Below the pieces are notes generated by a model, which searched no databases, was not told where the DNA came from, and saw nothing but the letters and a program-made list of their open reading frames with translations. The position numbers and the translations under genes are program-made. Positions 44,804 through 57,728 of a stretch of DNA of 64,000 nucleotides are shown here, piece by piece; position 1 is the first letter of the stretch; each line of letters opens with the position of its first letter. This DNA is from Panaeolus papilionaceus (lineage: Eukaryota > Basidiomycota > Agaricomycetes > Agaricales), in the NCBI GenBank assembly GCA_015501605.1, contig JADNRZ010000025.1:62001-126000 (forward strand), read 5' to 3'.

Positions 44804-46366
44804 CCTTTGGGATGGTTCCCTCATTCGGGCGCGACCTTGGTAGTTGATAGGTATTCAATCTGTATTTCTGTTTCAATTCATCTATGTAGTTCAGATTAAA
44901 GCTCATTATTTTCTTGTCACATTTGTAACGTTCTTTTCAATGTGAATGGGCCCAATGAAATGGCCCTTGAACATGCGCACCATTCGGTCAATCAGGTTAA
45001 ATCAGATCATATATGATACCTGATGAGTGATATCATTGAACAAACTGGAGTTGCTGCTGCGATAGTGGTGGTGGTTTGGACCATTGCTTGTCATGCTCAA
45101 CTTGTTGTGCACCGTACTGAGGCAAGTCGGCAATAAAGGATTATTATGAGTATACATTTCAGCGTGTCCCTGTCGTAGTTCTTCAATTTCATTATTGAAA
45201 AAGCGACGTTGTCTGAGCTCTCATAAGTCGTGTTTGAGCATTACCATTGCCACGCTTTTTTCCTCTCTTGCTTTCACGTCACTTCCTATGCTGAATTCTG
45301 ACTCCCTTCTCCCAGATATCCCCGACTTCCACAAGGACCACAGACAATGTCTTCTATACTCACACGCTTCTTTCGTGCACTTAAAATGCAAATCTCACCT
45401 ACCATGCACCGAATCTCATCTCTGAACAGCCCAAGTTGTGGCTTCACCCACCAGAGCTGTGCATGTAGGCATAGATATTTGCTTGCATGGGGTGGCCCCT
45501 GGAAGGTGTGGTCTGATGCGACTTTTCAACCACGACTTCTTGAACCTCGTCATGATGTGCGAAATGGATCATGTTTCATCGATCCTTCAACAAACTCATG
45601 AGTTTTTGAAGTGTGATATTGCATCTTGAGTGACTTTTATAAACAACACAATAACTCTGAACGAAAATTACAGAAACAAATACCGACCATGTGCTAAATG
45701 TGCTCCCGGAAGACTGGGTGGAGTGAAGTTGGTGAGAGTGCACCTTTACGAGAAGATAAATCTACGGAAAATGAACGAAAATCTAGTTTATTTATGCGTC
45801 GTCATCATATTCCTTCTTCATCATCGTCCCCATATTCTTCGTTTTCTGAGATGATCAGGAACTGGGGGATTGAACGAAATGACGTGTCCCGGAAATAGGG
45901 TTCGAGCGGAGATTGAAATTGAGAAATCAACTTCCAGGTCACCTCTTCCCCTTTGTTGTGCTCACACGTCACCTTGCTGGACAGGACATTCAGCGGGGCG
46001 TTCTCCGCTGGTTCTCCTTTCATTTCATGTTTTTTTCTTTTGATATTCTCACAACCTCTCTTGCAAGTTATCACTGTCTTTCCTGTGTCTTGTAACAGTG
46101 GAAGGCTGACTGGCATCTGTTTTCGTGCATTGCCAGCTGAGGACGACAGTAACACCCTGCACAGTACTCCCTAACTGGAGCCATCAATCTGTTGATTGCG
46201 TGGCCCTCTCGGCACCTATCTACACTTCTTTTCATTGGTTACTCCCAAGGTGGCAATGACGGGATGTGTGTCTATAAATCCCTCATGATTGTCGCGCTCC
46301 ATCTTCCTTGCTGTCTCTCTCCTTCTTCCCTGCTCTCTTTCTGGTTCCCTCTGTACGGTGATAACG
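44804..46366. other. Junction between units 4 and 5
   Basis: No intact gene. It holds the GTPase 3' region (which provides the empty site for the Harbinger-like MITE near 44845), a decayed F-box-like remnant (about 45300-45480, with CCACAAGGACCACAGAC matching 12919), the unit-junction sequence (45650-45760) and the upstream region of ABC copy 5. TATAAAT at 46273-46279 lies 94 bases before the ABC start codon. Confidence 0.5.
46273..46279 (+). promoter_or_regulatory. TATA box of ABC copy 5
   Basis: TATAAAT in the same context (TGTGTCTATAAAT) as copies 1 and 3. Confidence 0.5.
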
Positions 46367-48932
46367 ATGACAGGCAACACTGACGAGAAATCAGCCCTCG
46401 CAACTCCAGATGTCAAACCCGCCAAAGAAAATCCTACCTCACCCGAGAAACTCGCCGAGCGTGACATCACCATCTCCACGCACTCTCCTGGTGTCTGGAC
46501 GCTCAAAGTCTAAACAGGCATTCTATATGCACTACTACCGCGACTTCTCCCAATCATACCCGCTCTTCATCAAGCTCACAAAGGACGTCTACAACGTCTC
46601 CCTCCGACTCTTCACATTTTACATCTTTAGCCAGGTATGGCGCGCCGTCGATGAAGTGGTTATGATGCAGCTGAGCAGTGTGCTGTTGCAGGCGGCGGAG
46701 AATAGGCCGAAGGGTGGTAAACAGGATGTCTGGGGCATTGCGAGTGCGGTGGTGATGAGATTAGGGTGTGCGCTCTTCGCAGCGTTTAGGGCCTGGGAGG
46801 GGTACGAATCACACTTTCTATGCGTCAGTTCTGTGATTACTGACTCATAATCACAGAAAACTCATGTTACCGCATCTGCGCACTAGAGTAACGACGCATT
46901 TCAATATGTATCTCAAGCATGGTATGTCAAATTCCATTTTATCCCGAGCCTCTATTGACTGATTACCAAAATAGCATGACTGTGCGTCGACCTCCCCACG
47001 TCCCAAGGTATATCCGTTCTTTATCACCTCTCACATTTATCAACCCATGATCAACCATTTATAGACATAACCTCCGAATCCGAAGCGACGCCCAACAACG
47101 CCTGGCAGTCGCTCTCCGACATCATTTCCTTTTTCTGCTCCATTTGGGCCTCACTCTCGCCGATCCTGCTCATATTCCACGTCCCCTGTACCGCTGGCAA
47201 GTTGATCTTTGCCATTCTCTGCATCCTGAGGCCGGTCGTGGGGTTGTTGGGTATGAAGAGTATGTGGGATAAGGCATGTTATGGATACGTCAACAATGTC
47301 GATTACGTGCGGATGAAGTGCTTGACCGATTTCGCGGGTAGAATGTATAGGCAGGATATCATTAGTGGGAACTTGGGGGAGTGGATTATGAGTGGTACGT
47401 ATCTCAATATACACCATTGTCGACGAAATCCTCTGATTTCTTACCTGACAGAATTCAAAAAATCTTATGACAAACTTGCCCATGTCACTGTCGAACACCC
47501 ATATATGCTCTACGACCGCACGGAAACGCCTTTCAGGGACATGACGCTCAAAGCCCTCGGCGATCTCCTCATGGTCTATTGCACGTTACTCTCCATCCTT
47601 CGCCCATCATACTTCTCCCTAAGCTCGCTAGCGATCCTTCAACAGAGCTCAGCGTGACTGGGGTACTCCCTCGGCACGGTGTTTTAGAGCACTGAGACGT
47701 TCAGGCAGGCAGTGATGAGTCTGAGGAAGCTGTATGAGGCGGGGAACGTGGTTAATAAGGTGAGCGATGGCGTGGTTGTGTATCTGGCGCTGGAAGATGA
47801 GAAAGCGGGGAAGGGTACGGGGTTCGAATTGAAGTATGTTTTGGCTCCCTTTATATGATGACTTCATTCCTTGATGCTGATGCCGTACGACACAGGAATG
47901 TGACGTTTACCTACCCCAGATCTCAACCCAAGCAAAATGCCCTATCTGATATCTCCCTTTCCATCAAACCCGACGAACTCGTCGTTATTGTCGGCAACAA
48001 CGGGTCAGGCAAATCCACGCTCATCCTCATTCTCTCTCGGTTGCATGATCCCACCTCCGGCGAAGTCTGCATCGACGGACGGCTATCCTCGTCATACAGA
48101 GTCGGAGACCTGCACAAAGCCACCGCCATCCTTTCACAAGATAACTCGCTGTACCCGCTCACGCTCGCTGAAAACATCAGGATCAGGTTCCCTGCGCGCT
48201 CATCCGACATGGACCTAATCAGGCAGGCAGCAGAGGAAGGCGGCGCGGTTGATGTGATCAAGAAGCTAGAGGATGGGTACGAGACGCGGTTGGATCCGAT
48301 GCAAGAGTCGTTTAGTGTCAATCTGTACAATGATAAGCAGCATCCCCTTGCGAAGGAGCTGGAGGGGTTGAGGAAGACGATTGATGTGAGTGGAGGCGAG
48401 TTGCAGAAGTTGGTTGCATTAGTCATCCTTTTACTCTCTGTATTGATGTGTCGATATGATCCTGATACTGTTTTTTCCTTCCCAGTGCGCGTACCTTCAT
48501 GCGCTTCCACTCCAACCTCATCAAATTCGTTGCCGTGGATGAGCAAAGTTCAGCACTGGATGCAGAGGCGGAGCTACGACTGTTCCAAAGACTCGTTGGG
48601 TTGGTTAAGGAGGCTGATTTAGTAGTGTGAGTGTCTCATCATTTTCGCGTCGTCTTTTTTCTCGTGTGGATTCCTCTGTTTGTCTGACTGGATTTCACTC
48701 CTTTATCCCCTCATACTTCGATTTTCACTTTTTAATTCAACGTGAGACTAAACTCAATACTGACCGTCGACGATCAACAGGTGCATGAAGGACGGTACAA
48801 TAGCCGAGATGTCTGATGGGCACGCATGAGAAGTTGATGACGCATGACGGCGAGTATGCTAAGTTGTATAATATTCAGGCCAATGCGTTCGCGCCTGGTG
48901 CTGGCGTGGGTGAGGGCCTTGCAAGTGCGTAG
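46367..48932 (+). pseudogene. ABC half-transporter-like pseudogene, copy 5 (most complete)
   Basis: All parts are present: leader MTGNTDEKSALATPD; membrane region with TLRPVVGLLGMKSMWDKACY-type segments; EFKKSYDKLAHVTVEHPYML; NVTFTYPRSQPKQNAL; Walker A GNNGSGKSTL (47990-48025); Q-loop AILSQDN; LTLAENIRIRFPARSSD; signature VSGGELQKLVA; a Walker B/D-loop region; C-terminus ending TAG 48930. Lesions: about 8-10 bp lost at 46507 (LKV-stop), TAG in the small exon near 46886, TGG to TGA at 47656 (SA-stop-LG), CAG to TAG near 47686, and loss of the segment LVKAREGKTMVFVTHRFGG near 48595. An ABC half transporter normally pairs to move a substrate across a membrane; this copy cannot. It is the best template for the ancestral gene structure. 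Confidence 0.82.
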
Positions 48933-49363
48933 GCGGTGGGTATGCCAAGGAACACGGGGAGAGGAGACAAATACCAATTCAACGTTAAAGTATGCGCGAT
49001 ATGGATACTATTGAATTTGATTCGATTAGAGATAAATTGTAGATTATATATGATTAATGAATGAAACATGTAATCGAATTGAATGAACTTCTATCACCAG
49101 CGATATTTATGTCCGTTCTCGAATGACGGTAAAACGGGCTTCAGTTTCGCCGGTCGTGCTGATCAAGATAACCACAAACTTCCAGGCTGAAGCCTTCATG
49201 TGACTTGACATGCTAAATCCATGAGGCAAGCTGACGACGCCTTAAGCTTAGATTGTTCTAAATGCAAGTTTGCTGTGCTTGTGTGGCTTCCTCTTCAGCA
49301 CTCATAGCGCTTCTTCTGAAGCATAATCCTATCCCCACAACCATCACTCCTTTCCTCAACATT

Positions 49364-50696
49364 ATGAATATTGGCCCCGCTGATTACCCAAATTTGGCTA
49401 TCGACGGCCCTGTCTCTGCGAAACTTATTAAAGCAGAGGATGCAGGCCGTAACACTCGGTTATTGTACGAATGCCACTATTCCTCTTCACTAGCGCTAAG
49501 TCTGACAGACATGATCAATGCTAACGTAGAATTGTGGGACCTACTGGAGCAGGAAAGAGCACCGTAAGCCACAAACGAATACAGCATTTCACTTGTACTG
49601 AACAATGTATGCCACAGTTCATTGAGGCCCTCGCACAAGACCCTTCACTCCGTATTTCCAGTAATCAATTGGAGGGATTCACGCAATCTATCAATACCTA
49701 CAGCGTCATGAACGTCAGTCGTTTGGGGAATCAGATATCGCTTGTTGATGTACCTGGCTTCGCCGACACCCGGATTTCAATGACAAATATCGTCTCCATG
49801 TTGAAGACGTGGATGCAAGAGTCTGGGTGAGTTCACATGGATGCTTGCACCTTCTATATACCCTCATCATATCCACCAGAGCCCCAGACTTGGGTCTCAT
49901 ATTGTTTTTCACTCCTATTCATGGTGTGCGCCTCCCGGGCAGCCACAGAGAGGTGCTTCGTAGCTTTCAAGCTCTCACAGGTGCAAAATCAGCGGGCAAT
50001 ATCACCATTGTAACTACTATGTGGGACAATCTTTGGGGAGATTCAGCAAAGCAAAGGGCAGAAAGCAACTTCAACCAGCTTCGGGATTCGGTTTGGAAGG
50101 TTTGAGTTTTCGCTGTATTCTCTGTTTATGCGAAGTATCATCTGTGCATTTAGGAGTTCGTTGACGAAGGCGCTCAGATTATCAAGTTCCTCAACACCCA
50201 AGAATCTGCACTGTCTGTTCTCAATGCTGCCTTCAGCAGCAAGTTGGGCGATCATTTCGATCTCGAAATACAATTCCAGGACAAAAAACAGCTCAAATCT
50301 GCTCCGTTTGCCAATCACCTCATGGACGACCTCCGAAGCCGAATCCAGAACCTTGAGATGGAACAAGCCAGTATCGGAATGGACTTGGAAGGTGCATCGG
50401 AACGAGGCGATGACCAGCTCACATCCACCCTTATCCCCAAGCTCAAGGAGACAGAGACACTTCTCGCAAAGTTCAAGAAGGAACTCTATGACGAATTTGG
50501 GATTGTCTCACCATTGTTATCCCACCTTGCTTCTACCATCCTCCCTACAGAAAACCCTGGTTTCCCATCCGACCAACCTGAGACCCATGTTTCTGCCATC
50601 GCTGATCCCACTGTACCGAAGCAACGGCTTCTCGCTCGTGTCATCAGCTCAGTGAAGTGTTGGGGTGACACCGTGGCGGACCATCATGACGCTTGA
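49364..50696 (+). CDS. P-loop GTPase-like protein, copy 5 (intact)
   Basis: Exons 49364-49464, 49530-49563, 49618-49826, 49880-50099 and 50154-50696 give 368 aa in phase. The P-loop GPTGAGKST is carried by the 34-nt exon after RLL-IV. G3 is DVPGFADT; VTTMWDNLWGD lies at the G4 region. The coiled coil (RIQNLEMEQASIGMDLEG...KLKETETLLAKFKKEL) is conserved, but the Pro/Ser-rich tail is about 36 residues shorter than in copy 1. The donor of intron 4 is GTTTGA instead of GTATGA. It follows ABC copy 5 by about 430 bp. Expression and function are unknown. Confidence 0.8.
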
Positions 50697-51476
50697 CCCC
50701 ATGACAGCCCATGTTATGAGCGCAAGGATCAGGGGTTGATTCGTCTACATTCGTGCATTCTTGTCTGTGTTTCCCTCAACTAGTGTGAAATAAAATTTGT
50801 CATTTTGTGGTTGTTCATCTAACATGCTTTTTGATACACCATTCCATGTTGTCTCAGTGAACTTGTCTACTTCCAATTCTGTTCTTGCTCCGTATTTACC
50901 ACCAATGGATCTGATAATCTGACCTACCAGGTTAGGAGCATTGACGAGTAAAGGAAACTCGTTGCTGGGATGCTGATTGTGATTTGAAGAAAGTGGAAAG
51001 GCTCGTGGTGGGGTCTTCATTGGTTTTAGTTTGGAATTGGGGGTTGTAGAGCCTGATGGCAAGACAACATGAGTGACAATGACTTGACCTCCGATGGACT
51101 GGTCCTGAAACCCAGTGAAACTCACATCTGAGCACAAGGTATTCTAACTGAGTCTGTCTGAGCATAGATGCGAAGATGTGAGAAAATCTGTGCGTAGCTG
51201 AGCACTCTGTTCGTAATTGAACTGAATCAAACTAATCTGAGTATTACTGCACGCACATGAGGAGATCTGAGCAACGGCATTTTGGTCTTGTCAAAAGTTA
51301 TTGAATGAAATGCTCAAGAGCCTTCGACAAATAAAAATTGTTTCCCCATGAACGATCACATGATACCAACCTCTTCAATCCCTTTGTCCAGAATAATTCA
51401 AAGTCCCCATTCCTTGCTTCTTACCACCACGAACAGCTTCACCCCCATCACTACCACCTTATGTCCTCTCAATTGC
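50697..51476. other. Region between GTPase copy 5 and the inverted-repeat arm
   Basis: The GTPase 3' homology ends near 50800. A minus-strand 130-codon frame (50745-51137) has no recognised domain. From 51115 to 51290 the DNA is rich in TCTGAGCA/ATCTGAG motifs that also occur inside the arm (51690-51980). The two places share the sequence CCCAGTGAAACTC, so this is probably another transposon-derived block. Confidence 0.4.
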
Positions 51477-53777
51477 CATGTCTTTCAGATACCTTCTCGC
51501 TTGCTCATTGAAAGCATAACCAACGATGTTGTTGGCTTCATCGTGTTGATACCCTTTTTCGACACCCACTGAAGTAAGCTTCACGTAATACAAAACCGAG
51601 ACATCAGAATTAATTGTGAGGGGCTCCATTTGTGCGTCGTCAGTTATAAGGAGGGGATATGAACTATGAGTCAAATGTGTTTTCAGGCCCAGTGAAACTC
51701 GCATCTGAGTCCATCGGTGCACAACTGAGAAGGGCTGAGAAAATCTGAGCGAAATTATTCCTCAGATGTAATCATTGGTGCTCATCCAATTTCCCCCTCA
51801 AATGAGCACATCTGAGGAGAATGAGTGCGCATTTCTTAAAGCACCATTGCTGAAATCTGACAGAATCTGAGCACGTCTGATAGGTTCTGACTTTGGCTGA
51901 GAGCCAGATATGATGAGATAACGTAAAATATATATATTATTTCTGGTCTCCTCTGAGCACATCCAAGCACATCTGAGTAAATACACTATATCTGTGTAAC
52001 GAAGCACTGTTCTATGCAACCTCCACTGCGTCTCCCGATCTTTGCATCCCTGCACACCGCCTTGGACATTGGCTCGGACACTTCCCTCTTTTCTTTCGTG
52101 CTCATGCTTCATATCGCTGGAGAAACAGACATATCAATAAATGACAGTACAGGAGCATAATGCACAATGAATACAATACTCACCCTAAGTGTAACAGATT
52201 TGAGCCCCAAATGTTGTGCAGAACTCGGAAACGATGTGATTTCCAGGGCCTTTGAGGTAATTGCTGTAGAGAGAAGGACCCTGGAGTGCAATTGACATCA
52301 TTTGATGAAAAGAGAATGGCACACATACATACCTTGCGTTGATCAGTTCGTTGTTGACCCATCAGCTGAGACGAAAATACCCTAAAACGGGCGCACACTG
52401 AGAACCTCCAGGGGGTGGAAATCCTGCAGGAAAAAGGGGTGGAAATGGTGGAAGTTCCACCTGTTCTCTAGTCAGATATTCCATCTTTAAAGTCTGGATT
52501 TTCCAAGTATAAAAGGTGGATTTTCCATCATTTGAACGATGGAAATTCAGCGAATTGGGTGTGGAAAACATGGCCTTTTTCGAACATATTCCACCTCCAA
52601 GGGGGTGGAAAATCCGGACTTACCTGGGTGTGGAATAAATCCACCATTCAAAAGGTGGAATTTCTTTGTCATTTCCTCTGTTTATTATTCATCTCAAACA
52701 TGTAGTGGCAGTTGCAAATCAGTATTCCATTTCATAGATAAAGTACTACATGAATAAATGCTATGCAGATATATCTACAGCTCTACATAGGGTATAATAC
52801 AACAGGGAGTAATACATGATAATATTTGACCCTTCCAACATACAGAAATGCCAGAAAACAACAGATGTGACACAAGAGCATGCCTGAGAACAGAGTGGAG
52901 AGACCTGATTCTCAGATACTGACCAGCAAGCCTGGTGTTTGTGATCCTTCCCAGCATCTGCCATCTCTCACTGCTCAAGAGGCCCATCTAACCCAAGCTC
53001 CAGGTTCATAAATTGACTGGTGACCCCTACCAGAGAGTAGGAAGAAACATTAGAGGTAAGCACAATTGGAGGTAATTTCATTACTTACTCTGAATGCCAC
53101 TACAGCATGAGTCCACGTAGTAAGAGAGAGTGTAGGTATGAAAGCCAAGACAGCCATGATGTGGAGCAAGTCGAGAAAACGAAGGGAGGTGGTTGTGGTT
53201 TGGAAGAAAGGGAAGCGCATTGAGAATTTCCATAAATGGTGTTTTGCAAACCAACGCTCACGTGACTGCTCAATTTCGCTCAAAAATACTGAGTCCCTTC
53301 AATGCAGGTGAGTTGATTAGGAGCACAAATTCCACCTCCGAAGAGGTAGAAATTCCATTATATTTAGTATAGTGTATTTAACTGCAGTAGGAATACCTTT
53401 TTGAGACAAGTATCATTTCCGTCAAAATTCCACTCCTTTGCATTCCACCTCAACAACAGAATTTTCAATCGGTAGGTTGGAATCTTAGAGGTGGAAAGTT
53501 GGTGGAATTAATTCCATCACAAAAATCTGGATTTTCACTCTGTGCAGTAGATGGAATTTCAGTATGGTGGAATCATGTTCCACCCATTTTCCACCTCTCG
53601 ACTAACTTAAACAATCTTATTTCCAAGTGAGCGGAAAATCCACCTTTGAGAGGTGGAACTCCAGGTTCCATCAAATTTCCACCTTCGTCATTCCACCTAT
53701 GTTCCACCTCCAAAAGGTGGAATTTGGAACTTCCACCTACAATTGGTGGAAATTCCAGCCCTATTTGGCTTACAGTG
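51477..53777 (-). repeat. Left arm of a 2,301-bp inverted repeat
   Basis: Its reverse complement is 57729-60029 (positions i and j with i + j = 111506). Every stretch I compared is identical. The inner end coincides with the terminus of a CACTG-type element; the outer end lies at CATGTCTTTC. The arm contains that element (52396-53777) and about 920 bp rich in CTCAGATGTGCTC-like motifs (51690-51980). Short open frames inside have no known features. Confidence 0.9.
52396..53777 (-). mobile_element. 1.38-kb non-autonomous CACTG element, left copy
   Basis: Termini on the minus strand are CACTGTAAGCCAAATAGG and ...CCTGGAGGTTCTCAGTG, whose inverse starts CACTGAGAACC. TTCCACC/GGTGGAA motifs in both orientations crowd both ends (for example 53600-53760 and 52405-52680), as in CMC-type subterminal regions. 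There is no transposase. No matching target duplication: the flanking triplets are TAC and TGC. Confidence 0.6.
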
Positions 53778-54097
53778 GTAGTATCACATCGAATTAGAAA
53801 GTGAAAATTGAAGTATGAGGGAACACAGGAGCAAAATCAAGTAAGACAAACGAAGGGACCCCCACAAGAAAAAAGCGACGTGAAAAGGATAAGGCACTAA
53901 CACTACTAAATCAGCTTCCTTAACCAGCCCTCCAAATCGATGGGTTACAAATACCATCGTCTTCCCCTCTCTCACTTTTACAAGTCTTTGGAACAGTTGT
54001 AGCTCCGCCTCTGCATCTAGCGCTGAGCTGGGTTCGTCCACAGCGACGAATTTGATGAGGTTGGAGTGGAATCACATGAAAGTACGCACACTGAGTA

Positions 54098-54749
54098 GAC
54101 TGTCCACAGTCCGGTTCAGTTCGGGTTCAGGCACTTTTGGGCTGAACCTGAACCTGAACCTTAGGTTCAGGTTCAGGAAGTGTCTGAACCCGAACCCAAA
54201 CCTAGGTTCACAATCGGTTCGGTTCAAACCGGTTCAAACCGAACCTTTGTGAACCTCTGTGAACCCTTATGTTTTCAGCATTGATCTAGCACTGAATGAT
54301 TGTGTAGAAATGGTTTGATAGTGAAATAAGAACTGTATATTAAAATAAAAGCTTATGAGACCATTTCTACTGAGCTATCTGAGCACAGAGGGAATTTTAA
54401 TGTTATTATTGTATTTATTTTGCTATTGTAGTTGTTATAATTGCTATTTTTGGACATCCCACCCTGCCTTATGCTTTCGTAATGCTACTTTATTTTGATG
54501 TATATACTTAGTTCGTTGCTCATTACTGTAATACAGAATTCTTGACAAAAACACAGCTAGAATAAGGCTTGATAGTAATATATAACATGGAAGGACATAA
54601 ATATAATAAATTTAAGCTGAACCTTAAGTTGAACCTCAGGTTCAGGTTCAACAAAATTTGCCCAAGGTCGAACCTTGAACCTGAACCTTAGGTGCGGTTC
54701 AGGTCCGGTTCAGGGTTCGGCAGCGAACCGGACCGGACCGTGGACAGTC
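54098..54749. mobile_element. Mariner-like MITE in ABC copy 6
   Basis: 652 bp; ends GACTGTCCACAGTCCGG and the inverse of GACTGTCCACGGTCCGG; flanking TA at 54096-54097 and 54750-54751. Inside are arrays of GGTTCAGGTTCAGG and the inverse (54150-54250 and 54610-54720). No transposase. The other ABC copies run through this site uninterrupted. Confidence 0.82.
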
Positions 54750-56590
54750 TAGCGCTGAGAAGGTAACAAAAAACATCAGTATCACGACAATGCATTGAAA
54801 AAGACAGAAAACATGACTCACGCAACCAACTTCTGCTTCTCGCCTCCACTCATGTCGATCGTCTTCCTCAATCCCTCCAGCTCCTTCACAAGCGGATGCT
54901 GCTTATCATTATACAGATTCACGCTGAACGACTCCTGCATTGGATCCAACCGCATCTCGTACCCATCCTCTGGCTTCTTAATGACATCAACCGCACCACC
55001 CTCCTCCGCCGCCTGCCTGATTAGGTCCATGTTGGATGAGCGTTCAGGGAACCTGATGCCGATGTTTTCAGCGAGGGTGAGTGTGTACAGCAAGTTATCT
55101 TGTGAAAGGATGGCGGTGGCTTTGTGCAGGTCTCTGACTCTGTACGACAAGGACGCTCGTCTGTCTATGCATACTTCACCCGAGGTGGGGTCGTATAAAC
55201 AAGACAGAATGCGGATAAGCGTGGATTTGCCTGATCCATTGGTGCCAACAATGATGACAAGTTGGTTGGGTTTGATGGAGAGCGAGATATCGGATACGGC
55301 GTTTTGTTTGGATTGGGAGCCTGGGTAGGTGAACGTAACATTCCTATGGTCGTGCCGCGTCAGTACCAATGAACGAAGTGAAAGAAATGGGATGGAGGAG
55401 AAACTAACTTCAGTTCAAATCCCATACCCTTCCCCGCCTTTTCATCCTCCAGTGCAGGATATGCAACCACACCATCGCTCAACTTATTAACCACGTTCCC
55501 CACCTCGTATAGCTTCCTCATGCTCATCACTGGCTGCCTGAACGTCTCGGTGCTCTGAAACACCGTGCCAAGGGAGTACCCCAGCCATGCTGAGCTCTGT
55601 TGAAGTATCGCGAGGGAGCTCAACGAGAAGTGCAATGGGCGCAGGATGGTGAGTAAAGCGCGATAGACCATGGGAAGATCGCCAAGCGCTTTGAGCATCA
55701 TATCCCGGCAGGGCGTTTCAGTGCGGTCATAGAGCATGTAGGGGTGCTCAACAGGGACGTTGACGAGTTTGTCGTAGGCTTTTTTGAATTCTGTCAATCC
55801 AAAACGAATGAGTTTCATAAACACTAGTCGGCTCAAGGAGGAAATGTACCACTCATAATCCACGCCCCCAAGTTCCCACTGATGATATCTTGCCTATACG
55901 TTCCACCCGCAAAATCTGTCAAGCTCTTCATCCGCACGTAATCGACATTGTTGACGTATCCGTAGCACGCCTTGTCCCACATACTCTTCGTGCCCAATAA
56001 CCCCATGACTGGCATGAGGATGCAGAGGATGGTGAAGATCGGTCCACCAGTGGTACAGGAGAGGTGGAAGCTGAGCAAGATCTGCGAGAGTGAGGCGAGG
56101 ACGGAAGAGAAAAATGAGATGATGTCAGAGAGCGACTGCCATGCGTTTTTGGGAGTTGCTTCAGATTCGGACGTTTTGTCCTTAATGGGTTGATCAGAGA
56201 CCAGTAAATGTAGAAAAGTCATAAAGATCGGATATACCTTGGGATGTGGGGAGGTCGACACGCAGTCGTGCTATTTTGGTAATCAATCAATACAGATTCC
56301 AGATAGAATGGAAGATCACGAACCATACATGAGATACATATTGAAATGTGTTGTTACTCTCTTGCGCAGCTGCGGTAATGCAAGTTCTCCGTAAAGTACA
56401 AGCCAGAGTTTGTGGAACCGGCACATAAACGGGTGATTCGTACCCCTCCCATGCCATAAACGCTGCAAAGAGCACACACCCTAATCTCATCACCACCGGG
56501 CTTGCAATGCCCCAAACATCCGGTTTCCCACTCTTCAGCCCATTCTCCACCGCCCGCAACAACACACTGCTCAATTGCATCATAACCGCT

Positions 56591-57258
56591 GATGTGCGGG
56601 CGACGTCTTCAGGTGTGTAAACAAATCACACTGATGACCGGAGTGAGGTCAACGTCGCAAGAGTCGCTCTGAGGGTGCGTGTAGGTGTTTCCGTAGTTGA
56701 CTAGGCCTTCGTAGCGATAGAATAAACAGATATTTGAAGCAGATGACGCTTCCTAGGACTGATATGTGAGACTAAAACTTAGAGGTTCGAAATGTGGGCA
56801 TAAAAGTAGCTCTAGTATTTTTACGAAGCCTCTAGACTATGTACAAAGGTGAATCGGAGCTAAAATACCAACTAAGGGGGTTCGAAACGAAATAAGAAAG
56901 CGCCGAAGCGCACAAGAAAGGGTTTGAAACAAAAGAAATAACTTAAAATGGACAAAAGGAGGGGGTGAAGTGAGGGGAGATGGGAGTTGGACGATGGAAA
57001 GAGGGTAAATATTGAAGAAAATTGATGAATTAAACGGATTTTAGAGTCCGTAGGCGCCATGGGGTGCGCAGTTGCAAGGTAAGTTGGTTGGCTGATGGTA
57101 ATGTAACGAGCGACGCTCGTAGTTATGCAATAGCGCCATGAGTTGGTGACGAAGCCGTGATGACCAGGATGGGTAAGCGTTGTGAATTGGAGCGCGTGTG
57201 CGTGCGTGATGGTGAAATGCGAAAATGGTGGTTTACGGGTGCAGGTGAGCGCGCTGCT
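56591..57258. mobile_element. 668-bp insertion in the first exon of ABC copy 6
   Basis: The sequences CATAACCGCT (56581-56590) and CATCACCGCT (57259-57268) bound an insert that is absent from the other ABC copies, where EEAVMMQLSSVL is continuous. They look like a 10-bp target duplication with one change. The ends show only weak inverted similarity, so the class is open (9-10-bp duplications are usual for Mutator-like elements). No coding frame of note. Confidence 0.55.
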
Positions 57259-57728
57259 CATCACCGCTTCTTCGACTGCGCCCCATACTTGACTAAAGAT
57301 GTAAAATGTGAAAAGTCGCGGGGGGCGGACGTTGCAGACGTCCCTCGTGAGCGTGATAAAGAGCAGCTACGATTGGGAGAAATCGCAGTAGTAGTTCATG
57401 TAGAATGCCTGCTTGGAGTGGGCGACTTTGAGCGTCCAGACACCAAGAGAGTGCGTGGAGATCGTGGTGTCGCGCTCTGCGAGTTTCTCGGGTGAGGTGG
57501 GATTTTCTTTGGCAGGTTTTACATCTGGAGTTGTGAGGGCTGATTTCTCATCAGTGCTGCTTGTCATTGCTATTGTGGTAAAGAAGCCAAAGGAGACAAG
57601 GGATGGGACGAGGGAGAATTAAAAAGACGGAGCACAACAATCATAAGGCACATATAGACCCACATACCTTCATCGCCACCATCGGAGCAATAATAACAAG
57701 GAAGGTATATCAGTGCAGGCAGGCAGAT

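Larger units (their letters stand above)
53778..57567 (-). pseudogene. ABC half-transporter-like pseudogene, copy 6 (inverted)
   Basis: On the minus strand: leader MTSSTDEKSALTTPDVKPAK, LAERDTTISTHSLGVWTLKV, then a TAG replacing Tyr (SQS-stop) at 57367. A 668-bp insertion (56591-57258) splits the first exon before MMQLSSVLLRAVENGLK. The small exon TCITAAAQESNNTF, the large membrane exon (DIISFFSSVLASLSQILLSF, GLLGTKSMWDKACYGY), EFKKAYDKLVNVPVEHPYML, and a nucleotide-binding domain with Walker A GTNGSGKSTL, AILSQDN, MSGGEKQKLVA, DEPSSALDAEAE and VTHRFGGLV are all present. A MITE (54098-54749) lies at the splice junction before the Walker B exon. The last exon is missing because the left arm begins there. 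The reading frame of membrane and ATPase parts is otherwise the cleanest of the six. Confidence 0.82.

Noticed and set aside
50745..51137. 130-codon minus-strand open frame after GTPase copy 5
   Set aside because: No known domain. It shares a stretch with the transposon-like repeats in the arm, so it is more likely element-derived noncoding DNA.
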